In this document: in pieces, positions 1 to 11,068 of the stretch
Layout: each line of letters begins with the position of its first letter
Numbering within the stretch: position 1 is the stretch's first letter
From: Helianthus annuus
Lineage: Eukaryota; Streptophyta; Magnoliopsida; Asterales; Asteraceae
Assembly: GCF_002127325.2 (NCBI RefSeq)
Contig: NC_035436.2
Coordinates: forward strand, 81,341,716 to 81,405,715
Reading direction: 5' to 3'
Length of the DNA stretch: 64,000 nt
Notes under the pieces: model-generated
Databases searched by the model: none
What the model was told of the DNA's origin: nothing
The model's input: the letters and a program-made list of their open reading frames with translations, nothing else
Made by a program: the position numbers and the translations under genes

Positions 1-715
1 CCTGGAAATGTTTTCTGTTAATATTCTTGAGTTCCTATTAAAATAGACAATGCACGCGTGTTAATATAATAACCCAAACCACTTTAGCCATACAACATGA
101 GACATAACCCCAACGTACTTAGTCAGGCAGAGCCTTGACATGCGTTGCTGGGTTCTAGATCAATCGGGTAGGGTAACGAATTAGTGATCGGGGTTTAAAA
201 TACTTACAACAGGGCAAAGCTTCGTGTTTTTAGGGGTATTTTATCTGCTATTTTTGGATTATAGAGACTGGGAGAGAAAAACCAATCTCTAATATTAAAA
301 AAAAGTTTCATTAGGCCCACAACCGGCCCAAAAGGGAAGGAATTGATCGTGATTTTGAACCTGTTGAGTTGAACGATTTGAAATGCTGAACAGAGGCTCC
401 ATTTATAGGTGTTTCGGGGGTCTCTCGCGCCCCACGACCACCCCTACCTTTGCCTGTCGCACCCCGTAAGGGCACCCTAGCTACGGCTTGGGTTGCCTGG
501 TCATGAACCTAGATCTGCCAAGGGCTGGACACGTGGCACAAGGAGAACTCGACTAGACACAGGCTGTCGCGCCCCGCGACACACCCGGGGGATCATGTCG
601 CGGCCCTCGACTGAGTAAAAATAATGATTTTATTTGTTTTTAATAAAAATTAAAGTTATACGGGTTCAGTTTCTTGTTTACGGAGCGTTTTAGGGCATTT
701 TCGAGGATTGTTAAA
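1..715 (-). repeat. 3' LTR of Gy-1 (left end outside window)
   Basis: This aligns by eye with the complete Gy-5 LTR at 38773-40102: shared blocks include the stretch around 41-110 (compare 39465-39510) and the AGATCAATCGGG region. On the minus strand the LTR start is preceded by a purine-rich tract (AAGGTGGGGAGGA, plus-strand 716-728), the expected polypurine primer. The first bases (TTTAACAATCC) look mutated from a TG start; Gy-5 has TATAATAACCC at the same place. By comparison with Gy-5, about 600 bp of this LTR lies beyond the window. Confidence 0.75.
401..611 (-). promoter_or_regulatory. Putative core promoter of Gy-1 LTR: TATA box plus upstream GC-rich palindromes
   Basis: On the minus strand a TATAAAT box lies at 407-401. 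About 160-175 bp upstream is GTCGCG-CCC-CGCGAC (566-580), and just beyond it GTCGCGGCCCTCGAC (597-611). These are CpG-rich islands in AT-rich DNA. A TATA box in a plant LTR normally fixes the start of the retroelement transcript. The role of the palindromes is inferred only from their similar placement in Gy-3, Gy-5 and Gy-6. Confidence 0.5.
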
Positions 716-814
716 TCCTCCCCACCTTGTTTTAAATCTCATCCTCGTGATTCACTAGAATATGTATGGACACTTCCTTTGCATTTCTGATTCGAGCTCC
801 CATGTGTATTCTGA
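716..814 (-). pseudogene. 3' tail of Gy-1 pol and polypurine tract
   Basis: These 99 bp match the end of the Gy-5 pol region (40103-40200), including the tract CCTCCCCACCTTGTTTTA. They carry the last part of the chromodomain module and the spacer to the LTR. The reading stops at 814, where SL-1 begins, and resumes at 12113. It has no independent coding function. Confidence 0.7.
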
Positions 815-1299
815 TGTAATGCTCCGCATTTTATGTACTTTCCATATTTAGAAAGTTGTATTCACATTTTTTTTAGAAACTTGTATTCTTACTTCATTTC
901 AATCCTTGTAACCTCGAGACTTTGATCATAATGGTAATCGTATGTTTATATCAACCTTGTTTAATCATACATGTATAATATGTAACCAGTCGCGAAATAC
1001 ACATTTTAATTTAAAACTGAGACATACATCGAGATTATATTTTTCTTGGAATCACATTCATACATGTATCGTACTTATTTTATACATGCATACACCTTTA
1101 TAGCATAAAATAACCATCAATACAAGTGTAAGGACTAAAAATAAAAAAAATTCATCTCCCCAACCACTTTCTTTAATGTCCTAACCTCCAACGAACTCAT
1201 TTAATACCCCAAACCCACCTTCTAATCTCTAACCAACTCATTTAATACCCCTCCTAACTCCCGGCAACCTTCATTTAAACCCCAACTACTTAACCCTTT

Positions 1300-1307
1300 T
1301 ATAAATA
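1300..1307 (+). promoter_or_regulatory. TATA box of SL-1 LTR
   Basis: TATAAATA lies 485 bp inside the solo LTR on its sense strand, the typical setting of an LTR core promoter. Unlike four other LTRs in the window, I see no GC-rich palindrome 160-220 bp upstream. Confidence 0.5.
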
Positions 1308-1322
1308 CCAACCCTAATACCT

Positions 1323-2491
1323 TCCAAACACTTGCACCACCTCCAAATTACTTCCAAACTCTCTCAAATCACCATGATTTTGAACTTTGGGCAAAAAGTT
1401 CAAGAACCAAAATTGGTAACTTCGGTGTTCCAACAACTCAAGACTCGTTAAACTCACTAAGTGGAAATTTCTTCGCAAACCGTGAGTATACTTGACCCAT
1501 TTTACCGTTTTTATACTTTTTGGGTGCATCATGTTTACATATACAGAACACACTCAACATACCTACTTTTATGCAAATATACAAACAATCCAATACATGC
1601 TTACCAATATGTTATGCTTTATTCGTGTTTTCTGGGTGATTCTTATGTAATGAACTTGTCATTAACTTCATACAAGCCTCCACTTAACATGTATAGCGCT
1701 ATAGGAGTAACGCACTGCCCGTGAACGTGAGGTCATGTTAAGTTATTCATTCATCTATACTTGCGTAATCAGAGGGTTGACTTGTTACTCGCATGCCAGT
1801 TTTACGTTAATCTTTATAACTAGGTGTGTCATGTGGATTTGTTTAAATCATTTTTATACTTATGCTATGTATTAAACTTGTATACTCGCCAATACTTTTG
1901 TATTGAACCACGTATTTCCAAACACTTGCACCACCTCCAAATTACTTCCAAACTCTCTCAAATCACCATGATTTTGAACTTTAGGCAAAAAGTTCAAGAA
2001 CCAAAATTGGTAACTTCGGTGTTCCAACAACTCAAAACTCGTCAAACTCACTAAGTGGAAATTTCTTCGCAAACCATGAGTATACTTGACCCATTTTACC
2101 GTTTTTACACTTTTTGGGTGCATCATGTTTACATATACAAAACACACTCAACATACCTACTTTTATGCAAATATACAAACAATCCAACACATGCTTACCA
2201 ATATGTTATGCTTTATTCGTGTTTTCTGGGTGATTATTTTGTAATGAACTTGTCATTAACTTCATACGAGCCTCCACTTAACATGTATAGCGCTATAGGA
2301 GTAACGCACCGCCCGTGAACGTGAGGTCATGTTAAGTTATTCATTCATTTATACTTGGTAATCAGCGGGTTGACTTGTTATTCGCATGTCAGTTTTACAT
2401 TAATCTTGATAACTAGGTGTGTCATGTGGATTTGTTTAAATCATTTTTATACTTATGCTATGTATTAAACTTGTATACTCGCCAATACTTT
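1323..2491 (+). repeat. 593-bp direct tandem duplication inside SL-1
   Basis: The block starting TTCCAAACACTTGCACC at 1323 is repeated from 1916, an offset of 593 bp. The second copy runs to 2491 and continues after Gy-2 at 11797. The copies differ at a handful of bases (for example TTTGGGC against TTTAGGC near 1398 and 1981). Open frames at 1314-1553 and 1872-2147 on the minus strand are paired only because of this duplication and look non-coding. The unit lies just downstream of the TATA box, so it lengthens the transcribed part of the LTR. Confidence 0.85.
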
Positions 2492-2951
2492 TGTCACACC
2501 CCCAAAATCCACCTGCGGAGTACCACCGCTTGGGAGCGTGACTGACCAGGATCAAGCCACCAATCATATAGAACATTGTATAAAGTAAAAGTAATTGCAA
2601 TATAATCCAAACTAAATCCATATGAAAGGGGTTTCCAAAACATAAGTAAGTTATCATTGTTTAGCGGAAGCGTATAATCAAAACCCAACATAAGTATGTA
2701 TGAAATGTCATAAGTGTTTAATAAGATAATCACGATCCAAACCCACAACAACCCGCTCCTCCATGTGCAAGCTCCATATACCTAACGACCTGCAAGGCAT
2801 GTAACAGAGGATCAACAACTAGTTGAGCGAGTTCACAGAAAGTAAATGCGTAATGGTAAGTTCGTATGTAACAGGTGGCTCTACTGGGCCGTTAGTACGT
2901 TCTATTGGTGGGGGCTTCCCATGTTGTATAACCACTAGACTATTCGTAACT

Positions 2952-3190
2952 ATAAGTATCCTTCACAACCGAGGATAGTGATCAGTATAAGTATCCTGCA
3001 CATCCGAGGATAGTGATCAGTATAAGTATCCTTCACAACCGAGGATAGTGATCAGTATAAGTATCCTTCACAACCGAGGATAGTGATCAGTATAAGTATC
3101 CTTCACATCCGAGGATAGTGATCAGTATAATTATCCTTCACAACCGAGGATAGTGATCAGTATAAGTATCCTTCACATCCGAGGATAGTA
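2952..3190. repeat. Seven tandem 35-bp hairpin units in Gy-2 3' LTR
   Basis: Seven near-identical units start at 2952, 2987, 3022, 3057, 3092, 3127 and 3162. Each contains TATCCT-(9 nt)-AGGATA, a perfect 6-bp inverted repeat around a 9-nt loop (TCACAACCG or TCACATCCG). Variation between units is mainly A/T in the loop and a few single-base changes. The array could form a row of small stem-loops in DNA or in the transcript. Function is unknown. Confidence 0.9.
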
Positions 3191-3525
3191 ATATGATAGT
3201 CTAGTCATAGTGTCAGTAGTGTATCTATTCAACCTTATCCTTTCAATCCCATTCCCAACACCCCGGGAATCCCATGCCTTGGTAAGAGTGTGAACTCACC
3301 TTGGTTTGCTCGGTATGCTAGGTTATGCACTCACAAGTAATTAATCAAGCCCTATTGTATGCACGTATAAAAAATCAGTTCATGTTCGAAATGATACGCA
3401 TGTAATCTAATGTCACATAGTGCTTGACAGCCAATATCATGTATCAATCATGTATCACGTAACAGTTAACCCATTCATACAATTCATGTAATTCATATGA
3501 ACATTTACAGGATCATGCACCTCTC

Positions 3526-4261
3526 AAAAACTCAGACAAGTATGGGGGGGGGGGTCTCCCCTGTTCAAAACTCGGATAGCACATGTAATCATCATACAAC
3601 TTCGGACATTAATCAATATACAAACTCGGACCTAGATTCTCATATAAATTCAGACATGGGTGGCATAGCAAACTCGGTCCATCATGTCACACACACAAAC
3701 TCGGACCTTGTGATTTAAATGATCGGACCAACATACAAAGCCATAAACTCGGACCCTTGAGTCCATTGATTAAACTCGGACCAACAAAGGCCCAAACAAA
3801 GGTCGGACATCCACCAATTTTATTATAAACTCGGACAAGCATATAGGGGTTAAACTCGGGCTTTTATGCATTCAACAAACTCGGTCCTTATTTAACAATT
3901 AAACTCGGACATGTCTTCACTTAATAAACTCGGACAAGGGTTGAGAATAAACTCGGACAGTTGTGATCCATTATAAATTCGGACAATATAAAGTCCATTA
4001 AACTCGGACATAGATAGTCCATTAAACTCAGACTTTTGTTATAGCCTTAAACTTGGACCAAGTATATTCATTAAATTCGGACCATGTGAGCATTATACTC
4101 GGGCCATATGAAAACACATTAAACTCGGATCTAGCATACATTATCACAAAACTCAGACATGCATGACTTATAAATAGACTCGGGCATTTGATGTTTTCAT
4201 TATAAACTCAGACGTATGTAATCATTAAACTCAGACATTCACTGTGCACAGAAACTCAGGC
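3526..4261 (-). repeat. Irregular array of about 29 copies of GTCCGAGTTT (3' LTR)
   Basis: On the plus strand the core AAACTCGGAC recurs about 29 times over 0.74 kb with variants (AAACTCAGAC, AAATTCGGAC, AAACTCGGTC). The copies are separated by unrelated spacers of about 10-30 bp. The cores are far more conserved than the spacers, which suggests protein- or RNA-binding sites rather than simple tandem slippage, but no factor can be named. Confidence 0.85.
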
Positions 4262-4984
4262 AACAACTTCCATCCTACGATCTTGTGATTCAAGCAGTTA
4301 CGTTTTGCTATCATACGAACATGAAAACCCTAAATTCATACGTTTGTACAGTGCAATGATAAATCATCAATCTATCATTCAACCTATCTTGCTTCTAAAT
4401 CATCAATCAATGATTCCACAACAACTCAAATCATTTTCATGAATCAGAAACAATCAAACATGCAGAGATTATCATATGAAAAACTAGGGTTTTAATACCA
4501 ATCAATCAACCAACAATTAACATCACACAATGATTAAGTAATTACCTTGATTCGATTCTAGATGAATTTGCAATCAACCTTGATGCAAAAGACTTGTGAT
4601 TCCAAGAATGATAAGAAGATGGTTGTAGAGGGGATTAGGGAATGTGGGTACGTGTTTTTGATTCTTGTGATGATTAGTGAATGATTAGGGAAGGAGATTA
4701 GGGTTTTAAGTTGTTAAAGTTTCACTATTCGCACAAAACACCCTAAGGAATCATCTATCACATATTTCATGCACAAGATATACAATTTACAGTTTCACCA
4801 CCACATTTAAGTATTTGTCAAATCATTCACAAGTAATACATAACCATGCATAATCACATAATACACTTCATTGTATTTAAACGCATACAATTCCGTAGCA
4901 ATTAATTGTGCAATCAATCAACTAAACAATACAAGAACGTGCAATCGATGCGAAATAGAAATCTTGGGAATTCGAGTTGTCACA

Positions 4985-5206
4985 TTATCCCCAACTTGAA
5001 AGAAATTTCGTCCCGAAATTTGGTACACACTCACTGAGGAAGCTAGGTAGCTGTATCGTTTACTGGTTTTCCTGGGGTGTCACATCATCCCCCCGTTGAT
5101 TTGGAATTTCGTCCCGAAATTCAGTAGTAGTAGCTTCAGCCTCAGTAGTGGTTGCATTGGTTTCGAATAATTGGGGGTACTTTTCTGTCATCTGGTCTTC
5201 GCGTTC
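4985..5206 (-). other. Gy-2 pol tail, spacer and polypurine tract
   Basis: On the minus strand this follows the chromodomain nonsense codon and would encode a short acidic, Thr-rich tail, ending in the conserved motif TTTCGGGACGAAATT. A second copy of that motif occurs near 5000-5015. Between them sits GGGGGGATGATGTGACA (about 5074-5090), which itself looks like a polypurine tract plus LTR start. The tract actually next to the LTR is AAGTTGGGGATAA (4985-4997). The doubled end suggests a past rearrangement of the 3' region. Confidence 0.6.
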
Positions 5207-6728
5207 TCAGGTGTACTCTGGGCCACGTCGGGAGTTCCAACGAACTCGCACAAGAGGGATTCTCTTGTGTTTGAGGACCTTAACATCCCGGTCCGTGATT
5301 TCAACTGGCTCCTCGTCGAACTGCAACCGCTCGTCGATAGTGAGTTCCTTAAAAGGAACTATGAGGGTCTCATCTGATAGGCACTTCTTCAGATTCGACA
5401 CGTGAAATACGTTGTGAACTGCACCGAGTTCAGCTGGTAGGTTCAGTCTGTAGGCTGCTGGGCCTATTCGTTCTATAATCTCAAATGGTCCGACATACCG
5501 CGGTTCGAGTTTGCCTCGTTTGCCAAAACGAACCACACCCTTCCAGGGTGAAATTTTAAGTAAAACCCGGTCCCCGACCTGAAATTCCAATGGTTCCCTA
5601 CGCTCATCCGCGTAGCTTTTCTGGCGATCACGAGCTGTCGCCATGCGTTGTCGTATTTGTGCAATTCGTTCAGTAGCGTCCACTACCATTTTCTGGTCCT
5701 GTAGTTTGACTATCTCCCACCTCTGCCCAACCGGGAGGTAACCGGCATTTACGCTTGTACAATGCCTCGAATGGAGCGGCTTGTATGCTGGTGTGGTAAT
5801 TGTTATTGTATGAGAACTCCACCAAAGGGAGATGCTTTTCCCAGCCGTTGCCGAAATCGATAACACATGCACGAAGCATGTCTTCAAGAGTTTGAATTGT
5901 TCGCTCAGACTGCCCATCCGTCTGAGGATGATAAGCTGTGCTCATGTCTAAACGTGAGCCAAAAGATTTGTGCATCGCTTGCTATAGCTCCGACGTGAAT
6001 CGTGCATCCCGATCCGAAATGATAGAGGTGGGCACCCCGTGCCTCGAAACAACTTCTTTAAGATAGATGTCTGTGAGAGTGGAGAACTTATCCGTTTCCT
6101 TTATAGCTAGAAAGTGTGCAGATTTTGGTGAGTCGATCCACGATTACCCATATTGTATCGTTCCCACGCTGAGATCTAGGTAGGCCTGTAACGAAATCCA
6201 TGGAAATTTCTTCCCATTTCCATTGAGGTATCTTAGGCTATTGAAGTAGGCCTGCGGGTTTCTGATATTCAACCTTGACTCTCGCACAGGTCAAGCATTC
6301 GCCAACATAGGTGGCGATGTGGGCCTTCATGCCAGGCCACCAATAAGTAGTTCTGATGTCGTGGTACATTTTGTCCGACCCTGATGTACCGAGTAGCGAG
6401 ACTTGTGTGCTTCATCCAACACAAGCTCTCGTAATCCGCCATAAAGTGGGACCCAAATACGCCCCGTTACATAGTAGGCGCCGTCTTCCTTTTGTTCTAA
6501 TCATTGCCTTGATCCGCGTAAGGCTTCAGCCATGACGTTTTCGGGTTTCAATGCTTCTACCTGAGCAGCTCGTATCTGTGCAGGAAGACTGGACTGTATA
6601 GTGTGCTGCAGGGCTCGTACGCGTCTAGGTAGAGTGTCCTTTCGACTGAGGGCGTCGGCCACAACATTGGCCTTGCCTGGATGAGACTTGATGGCGCATT
6701 TGTAATCGTTCAGAAGTTCAACCCATCT
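5207..6728 (-). pseudogene. Gy-2 integrase and chromodomain (broken)
   Basis: Integrase normally joins retroelement DNA to the chromosome; the C-terminal chromodomain can guide it to marked chromatin. Recognisable parts are the end of RNase H near 6600-6728, the core with ISDRDARF (about 6010-6035), the [13 protein letters not shown] block (5875-5915), the GPY/F module around [12 protein letters not shown] (near 5490) and the chromodomain ending RRGPEYT. Defects include an extra A near 6127 shifting the frame after RLTK, a TAG at 5982-5984 replacing Trp, frame changes near 5690-5750, and a TGA at 5207-5209 replacing the Trp of the EYTW motif. It cannot make a working integrase. Confidence 0.85.
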
Positions 6729-7490
6729 TCAGTGACGCATGCTCAAATCCTTTTGCTTAAGAATATGCTCGAGACTCCTGTGATCGGTGTAAATGGTGCA
6801 CCAGGTACCGTACAGGTAGTGTCGCCATATCTTAAGTGCGAAAACAACAGCTCCCAGCTCTAAATCGTGCATCGTATAATTCCGTTCATGAACTTTGAGT
6901 TGTCGCGAAGCGTAGGCAATAACTTTATCCCGTTGCATCGATACGCAACCAAGCCCCTGTATCGATGCGTCGCAATAGACCACAAAATCGTTTGTCCCTC
7001 TGGCAATGAGAGAATAGGTGCACTGCAAAGCCTATCCTTTAAGTACTGAAAAGCGGTTTCCTGGGAATCTCCCCAACGATAGGTGACACCTTTCTGTGTC
7101 AGCAGCGTAAGCGGCTGCGCGATCTTCGAAAAGTCTTTAATAAATCGTCTGTAGTACCCCGCCAAACCCAAGAATTGGCGTATTTCCGTTGGTGTACGCG
7201 GTGCAGGCCAGTTCCTGATCGAATCTACCTTGGATGGATCGACATGGATCCCATCCCCGTTCACCACATGGCCTAAGAAGTGGACTTCACGAAGCCAGAA
7301 GTCGCATTTTGAAAACCTTGCGTACAGTTGCTCCTTTCGAAGAAGTTCCAAGATAAGACGTAAGTGCTGCTCGTGCTCCTCCTGACTCTTGGAGTAGATC
7401 AGAATGTCGTCGATGGAGACGATGTCGAACCTATCAAGATAGGGTTTGCATACCCTGTTCGTAAGGTCCATAAATACGGCAGGTGCGTTC
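6729..7490 (-). pseudogene. Gy-2 reverse transcriptase C-terminal part and RNase H
   Basis: Reading down from about 7490, the frame enters RT at NAPAVFMDL, passes the catalytic SIDDILIYS (normally FIDD), the thumb region with [12 protein letters not shown], and then RNase H with [12 protein letters not shown] and [15 protein letters not shown]. The first half of RT, with the ELNK region and the first catalytic Asp, is missing. RNase H lies in a second frame (7028-6729), so a frameshift separates them. The product would lack polymerase activity. Confidence 0.88.
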
Positions 7491-7640
7491 AATAATATCA
7501 AACCATCCATCATATCAAACATAAAATATAGTAGGTAAAATAATTCATAAAACCCAATACGATTAATGTTCGAGCCAAACTTTGTTTGAGTAGCGTAAAC
7601 ATAATAATGAAAACCCAAGATAAGTTATAAGTTCAAATAT
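7490..7640. other. Filler at the Gy-2 gag/RT deletion junction
   Basis: About 140 bp of AT-rich sequence sits where protease and the N-terminal half of RT (over 1 kb) should be. It matches no gypsy coding domain. Phrases such as AAAACCCAA resemble the AT-rich inner LTR of related families (compare 9485-9500), so it may be an LTR scrap introduced by template switching. That origin is inference. Confidence 0.5.
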
Positions 7641-7643
7641 CGT

Positions 7644-8979
7644 TCATTGCGTCTCCCTGACCAACCATGTACACGCTGCCCCGACGTCATGGTTTCCATT
7701 GCTTCCCCCAACGCTTTCCCCGTTGTCGTCCCTGTTTCCATGGTCGTGGTTTTGAGTCTGATCCTTGTTTAATTGAGGGCAATCGCGTTTAAAATGACCT
7801 TCAGCCCCACACTGGAAACATCCCCCGTTCCCACGTTGTGGCTGCTGCTGTGTGTTCTGTGGAGCTGGTATTTGCAGTTGCTGGTTCTGTGAAGGTTGAG
7901 GCGGTCGTTGTTGTTCTTGGGTTACAGGACGTGAGTTTCGACAATCCTTTGCTTCATGACCAATCTTGAGACATCTCTGACATTGTTCCTTGCGACACCA
8001 TCCACTGTGGTGTCTGTTGCACCTGTTACATAGTGGGTGAATTCCCCGATATCCACCCTGCCCCTGGTTGCCTGAAGAGTGTTGACTGGGACTCTGATAA
8101 CGGTCAGTCTTTTGCTGCTGAACCTGTGACTGAACTGGAGCTGATCCCTTCCTGGAATCCCCATCCCATTTTCTTTTGTTGTCTCTGGGAGTAGCAGAAG
8201 TAGTGACAGTAGTTGTGGTAGTACTGATGCGTTTTGGCAGCTTGTTCTGATCCACTGCCTGATCTGTGAGACGATGAGCAAGACGAGTGACTTGCTGGAT
8301 AGTGCCAAGGTTAGCTGCAGTCACATGACTCTGAATTTCTGGCACCAGACCCTTGAGATACAGCTCGATACGTTTGGTGGGAGGGTCTACCATAGTAGGA
8401 CAAAATGTGGCTAATTCATTCGATCTCCTCGTATAAACTTCAATTTCAGACCCCTCCATCTGTAGGTTGAGGAATTCTACCTCTAGTTTGTGGATGTCTT
8501 CACGACTACAAAACTCTTCCTTAATTAGGTCCTTGAACTCGTTCCAGGGGGTGGCATTAGCAGCTGCCAGCCCTAACATCTGAACCTGCGCTTCCCACCA
8601 GGTTAATGCAGCACCTTCGAGTGTTCCAGCAGCAAACTTTACCCTACGTGACTCAGGGCAATCATGCACCTCGAAGTCAGTTTCGAGTCTCTCGAACCAA
8701 TGGAGAAGGCCCTCAACCCCCTCAGTTCCACTGAAGGTACTAGGTTGGCAATCCTTGAGATTTTTGAAGGCGTAAACAGGTGACTGAGCGTGTTGACCTA
8801 TCGTGTATAAGAATAGGACAAGGTTAAACACAAATGTTGGTTTAGGAGTGTAGGATCTAAAGACCCTAGTTACGACTGCAGGGTTTACCTCCTGCTTGTA
8901 TGGCTGCAAGTGCCGCAGCAATTCGTTCGTTAATGAGAGCCGTCAACTGGGCTTGAGTCATGTTGATATATCCGGCCAT
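7644..8979 (-). pseudogene. Gy-2 gag (frameshifted near its start)
   Basis: Gag forms the virus-like particle and binds the RNA. The long frame (8921-7644) has the retrotransposon gag core (FSGTEGVEGLLHWFERLE, then LTWWEAQ) and a Cys/His-rich tail: CNRCNRHHSGWC, then the zinc knuckles CQRCLKIGHEAKDC (7982-7941) and CFQCGAEGHFKRDC (7820-7779). The natural start is probably the ATG at 8979 (MAGYINMTQAQL), which is in another frame, so a small indel around 8890-8905 breaks the N-terminus. The frame ends at 7644 just before the deletion junction. Confidence 0.85.
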
Positions 8980-9299
8980 GACCTTTATAGCAGATGTAAC
9001 GTAAGTGAGAATGGTTTGCGAGTAGTACGATGACAGAAGAGTGTAAGCACATAGGTGTTCTTAAGCATTAACATGTAGTGAGCAAGTAATGTAAGCATAC
9101 TACGAGCAAAGTTCTATGCAGTTCTAGCAAGCAGGTAATAAACATAAACCTTATTACCTAGGATGTCGAGTCTTGCACGTGGAGCGAAGCGTCGTTGTGG
9201 ATCGTTGAGAGCACTGTTCTGGTTATAGTCTGGTTTTAATAAAAACGTTTTCCCATATTAAAACCAAGTTCTCTATAACCAATGGCTCTGATACCAATC
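8980..9299 (-). other. Gy-2 5' leader
   Basis: This is the 320 bp between the primer-binding site and the gag ATG at 8979. It has no long ORF and no obvious motif array, unlike the copia leaders in this window. It presumably contains packaging signals, but none can be recognised. Confidence 0.6.
9284..9296 (-). promoter_or_regulatory. Gy-2 primer-binding site (tRNA-iMet type)
   Basis: On the minus strand TGGTATCAGAGCC begins three bases (GAT) after the 5' LTR end. It is complementary to the 3' end of plant initiator methionine tRNA, which primes minus-strand DNA synthesis in many plant Ty1 and Ty3 elements. Confidence 0.9.
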
Positions 9300-9759
9300 T
9301 GTCACACCCCCAAAATCCACCTGCGGAGTACCACCGCTTGGGAGCGTGACTGACCAGGATCAAGCCACCAATCATATAGAACATTGTATAAAGTAAAAGT
9401 AATTGCAATATAATCCAAACTAAATCCATATGAAAGGGGTTTCCAAAACATAAGCAAGTTATCATTGTTTAGCGGAAGCGTATAATCAAAACCCAACATA
9501 AGTATGTATGAAATGTCATAAGTGTTTAATAAGATAATCACGATCCAAACCCACAACGACCCGCTCCTCCATGTGCAAGCTCCATATACCTAACGACCTG
9601 CAAGGCATGTAGCAGAGGATCAACAACTAGTTGAGCGAGTTCACAGAAAGTAAATGCGTAATGGTAAGTTCGTATGTAACAGGTGGCTCTACTGGGCCGT
9701 TAGTACGTTCTATTGGTGGGGGCTTCCCATGTTGTATAACCACTAGACTATTCGTAACT

Positions 9760-9998
9760 ATAAGTATCCTTCACAACCGAGGATAGTGATCAGTATAAGT
9801 ATCCTGCACATCCGAGGATAGTGATCAGTATAAGTATCCTTCACAACCGAGGATAGTGATCAGTATAAGTATCCTTCACAACCGAGGATAGTGATCAGTA
9901 TAAGTATCCTTCACATCCGAGGATAGTGATCAGTATAATTATCCTTCACAACCGAGGATAGTGATCAGTATAAGTATCCTTCACATCCGAGGATAGTA
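9760..9998. repeat. Seven tandem 35-bp hairpin units in Gy-2 5' LTR
   Basis: This is the same array as 2952-3190, in the other LTR, with the same order of variants. That shows the array was copied whole during reverse transcription. In element sense it lies about 1.8 kb into the LTR, downstream of the GTCCGAGTTT array. Confidence 0.9.
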
Positions 9999-10333
9999 AT
10001 ATGATAGTCTAGTCATAGTGTCAGTAGTGTATCTATTCAACCTTATCCTTTCAATCCCATTCCCAACACCCCGGGAATCCCATGCCTTGGTAAGAGTGTG
10101 AACTCACCTTGGTTTGCTCGGTATGCTAGGTTATGCACTCACAAGTAATTAATCAAGCCCTATTGTATGCACGTATAACAAATCAGTTCATGTTCGAAAT
10201 GATACGCATGTAATCTAATGTCACATAGTGCTTGACAGCCAATATCATGTATCAATCATGTATCACGTAACAGTTAACCCATTCATACAATTCATGTAAT
10301 TCATATGAACATTTACAGGATCATGCACCTCTC

Positions 10334-11068
10334 AAAAACTCAGACAAGTATGGGGGGGGGGTCTCCCCTGTTCAAAACTCGGATAGCACATGTAATCATC
10401 ATACAACTTCGGACATTAATCAATATACAAACTCGGACCTAGATTCTCATATAAATTCAGACATGGGTGGCATAGCAAACTCGGTCCATCATGTCACACA
10501 CACAAACTCGGACCTTGTGATTTAAATGATCGGACCAACATACAAAGCCATAAACTCGGACCCTTGAGTCCATTGATTAAACTCGGACCAACAAAGGCCC
10601 AAACAAAGGTCGGACATCCACCAATTTTATTATAAACTCGGACAAGCATATAGGGGTTAAACTCGGGCTTTTATTCATTCAACAAACTCGGTCCTTATTT
10701 AACAATTAAACTCGGACATGTCTTCACTTAATAAACTCGGACAAGGGTTGAGAATAAACTCGGACAGTTGTGATCCATTATAAATTCGGACAATATAAAG
10801 TCCATTAAACTCGGACATAGATAGTCCATTAAACTCAGACTTTTGTTATAGCCTTAAACTCGGACCAAGTATATTCATTAAATTCGGACCATGTGAGCAT
10901 TATACTCGGGCCATATGAAAACACATTAAACTCGGATCTAGCATACATTATCACAAAACTCAGACATGCATGACTTATAAATAGACTCGGGCATTTGATG
11001 TTTTCATTATAAACTCAGACGTATGTAATCATTAAACTCAGACATTCACTGTGCACAGAAACTCAGGC
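10334..11068 (-). repeat. Irregular array of about 29 copies of GTCCGAGTTT (5' LTR)
   Basis: This is the 5' LTR copy of the 3526-4261 array, nearly base-identical. In element sense it starts about 0.7 kb into the LTR, before the 35-bp hairpin array. I cannot say whether it lies before or after the transcription start, because no clear TATA box was found. Confidence 0.85.

Larger units (their letters stand above)
2492..4984 (-). repeat. Gy-2 3' LTR (2493 bp)
   Basis: On the plus strand it begins TGTCACACCCCC and ends GTTGTCACA; in element sense it begins TGTGACAAC and ends GGGTGTGACA. It is nearly identical to 9300-11791. Differences I see include 2647, 2747, 2803, 3370, 3866, 4053, 4348 and 4535 (approximate positions) and an 11- versus 10-base G run near 3544. 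It contains a tandem hairpin array and a long irregular motif array, annotated separately. Confidence 0.93.

Noticed and set aside
1314..2147. Two similar minus-strand open frames (1314-1553 and 1872-2147)
   Set aside because: They are similar only because the LTR segment is duplicated; there is no homology to a protein and they lie in non-coding LTR sequence.
2952..3190. CRISPR-like direct repeats
   Set aside because: Units are contiguous with no unique spacers, and the DNA is plant LTR sequence.
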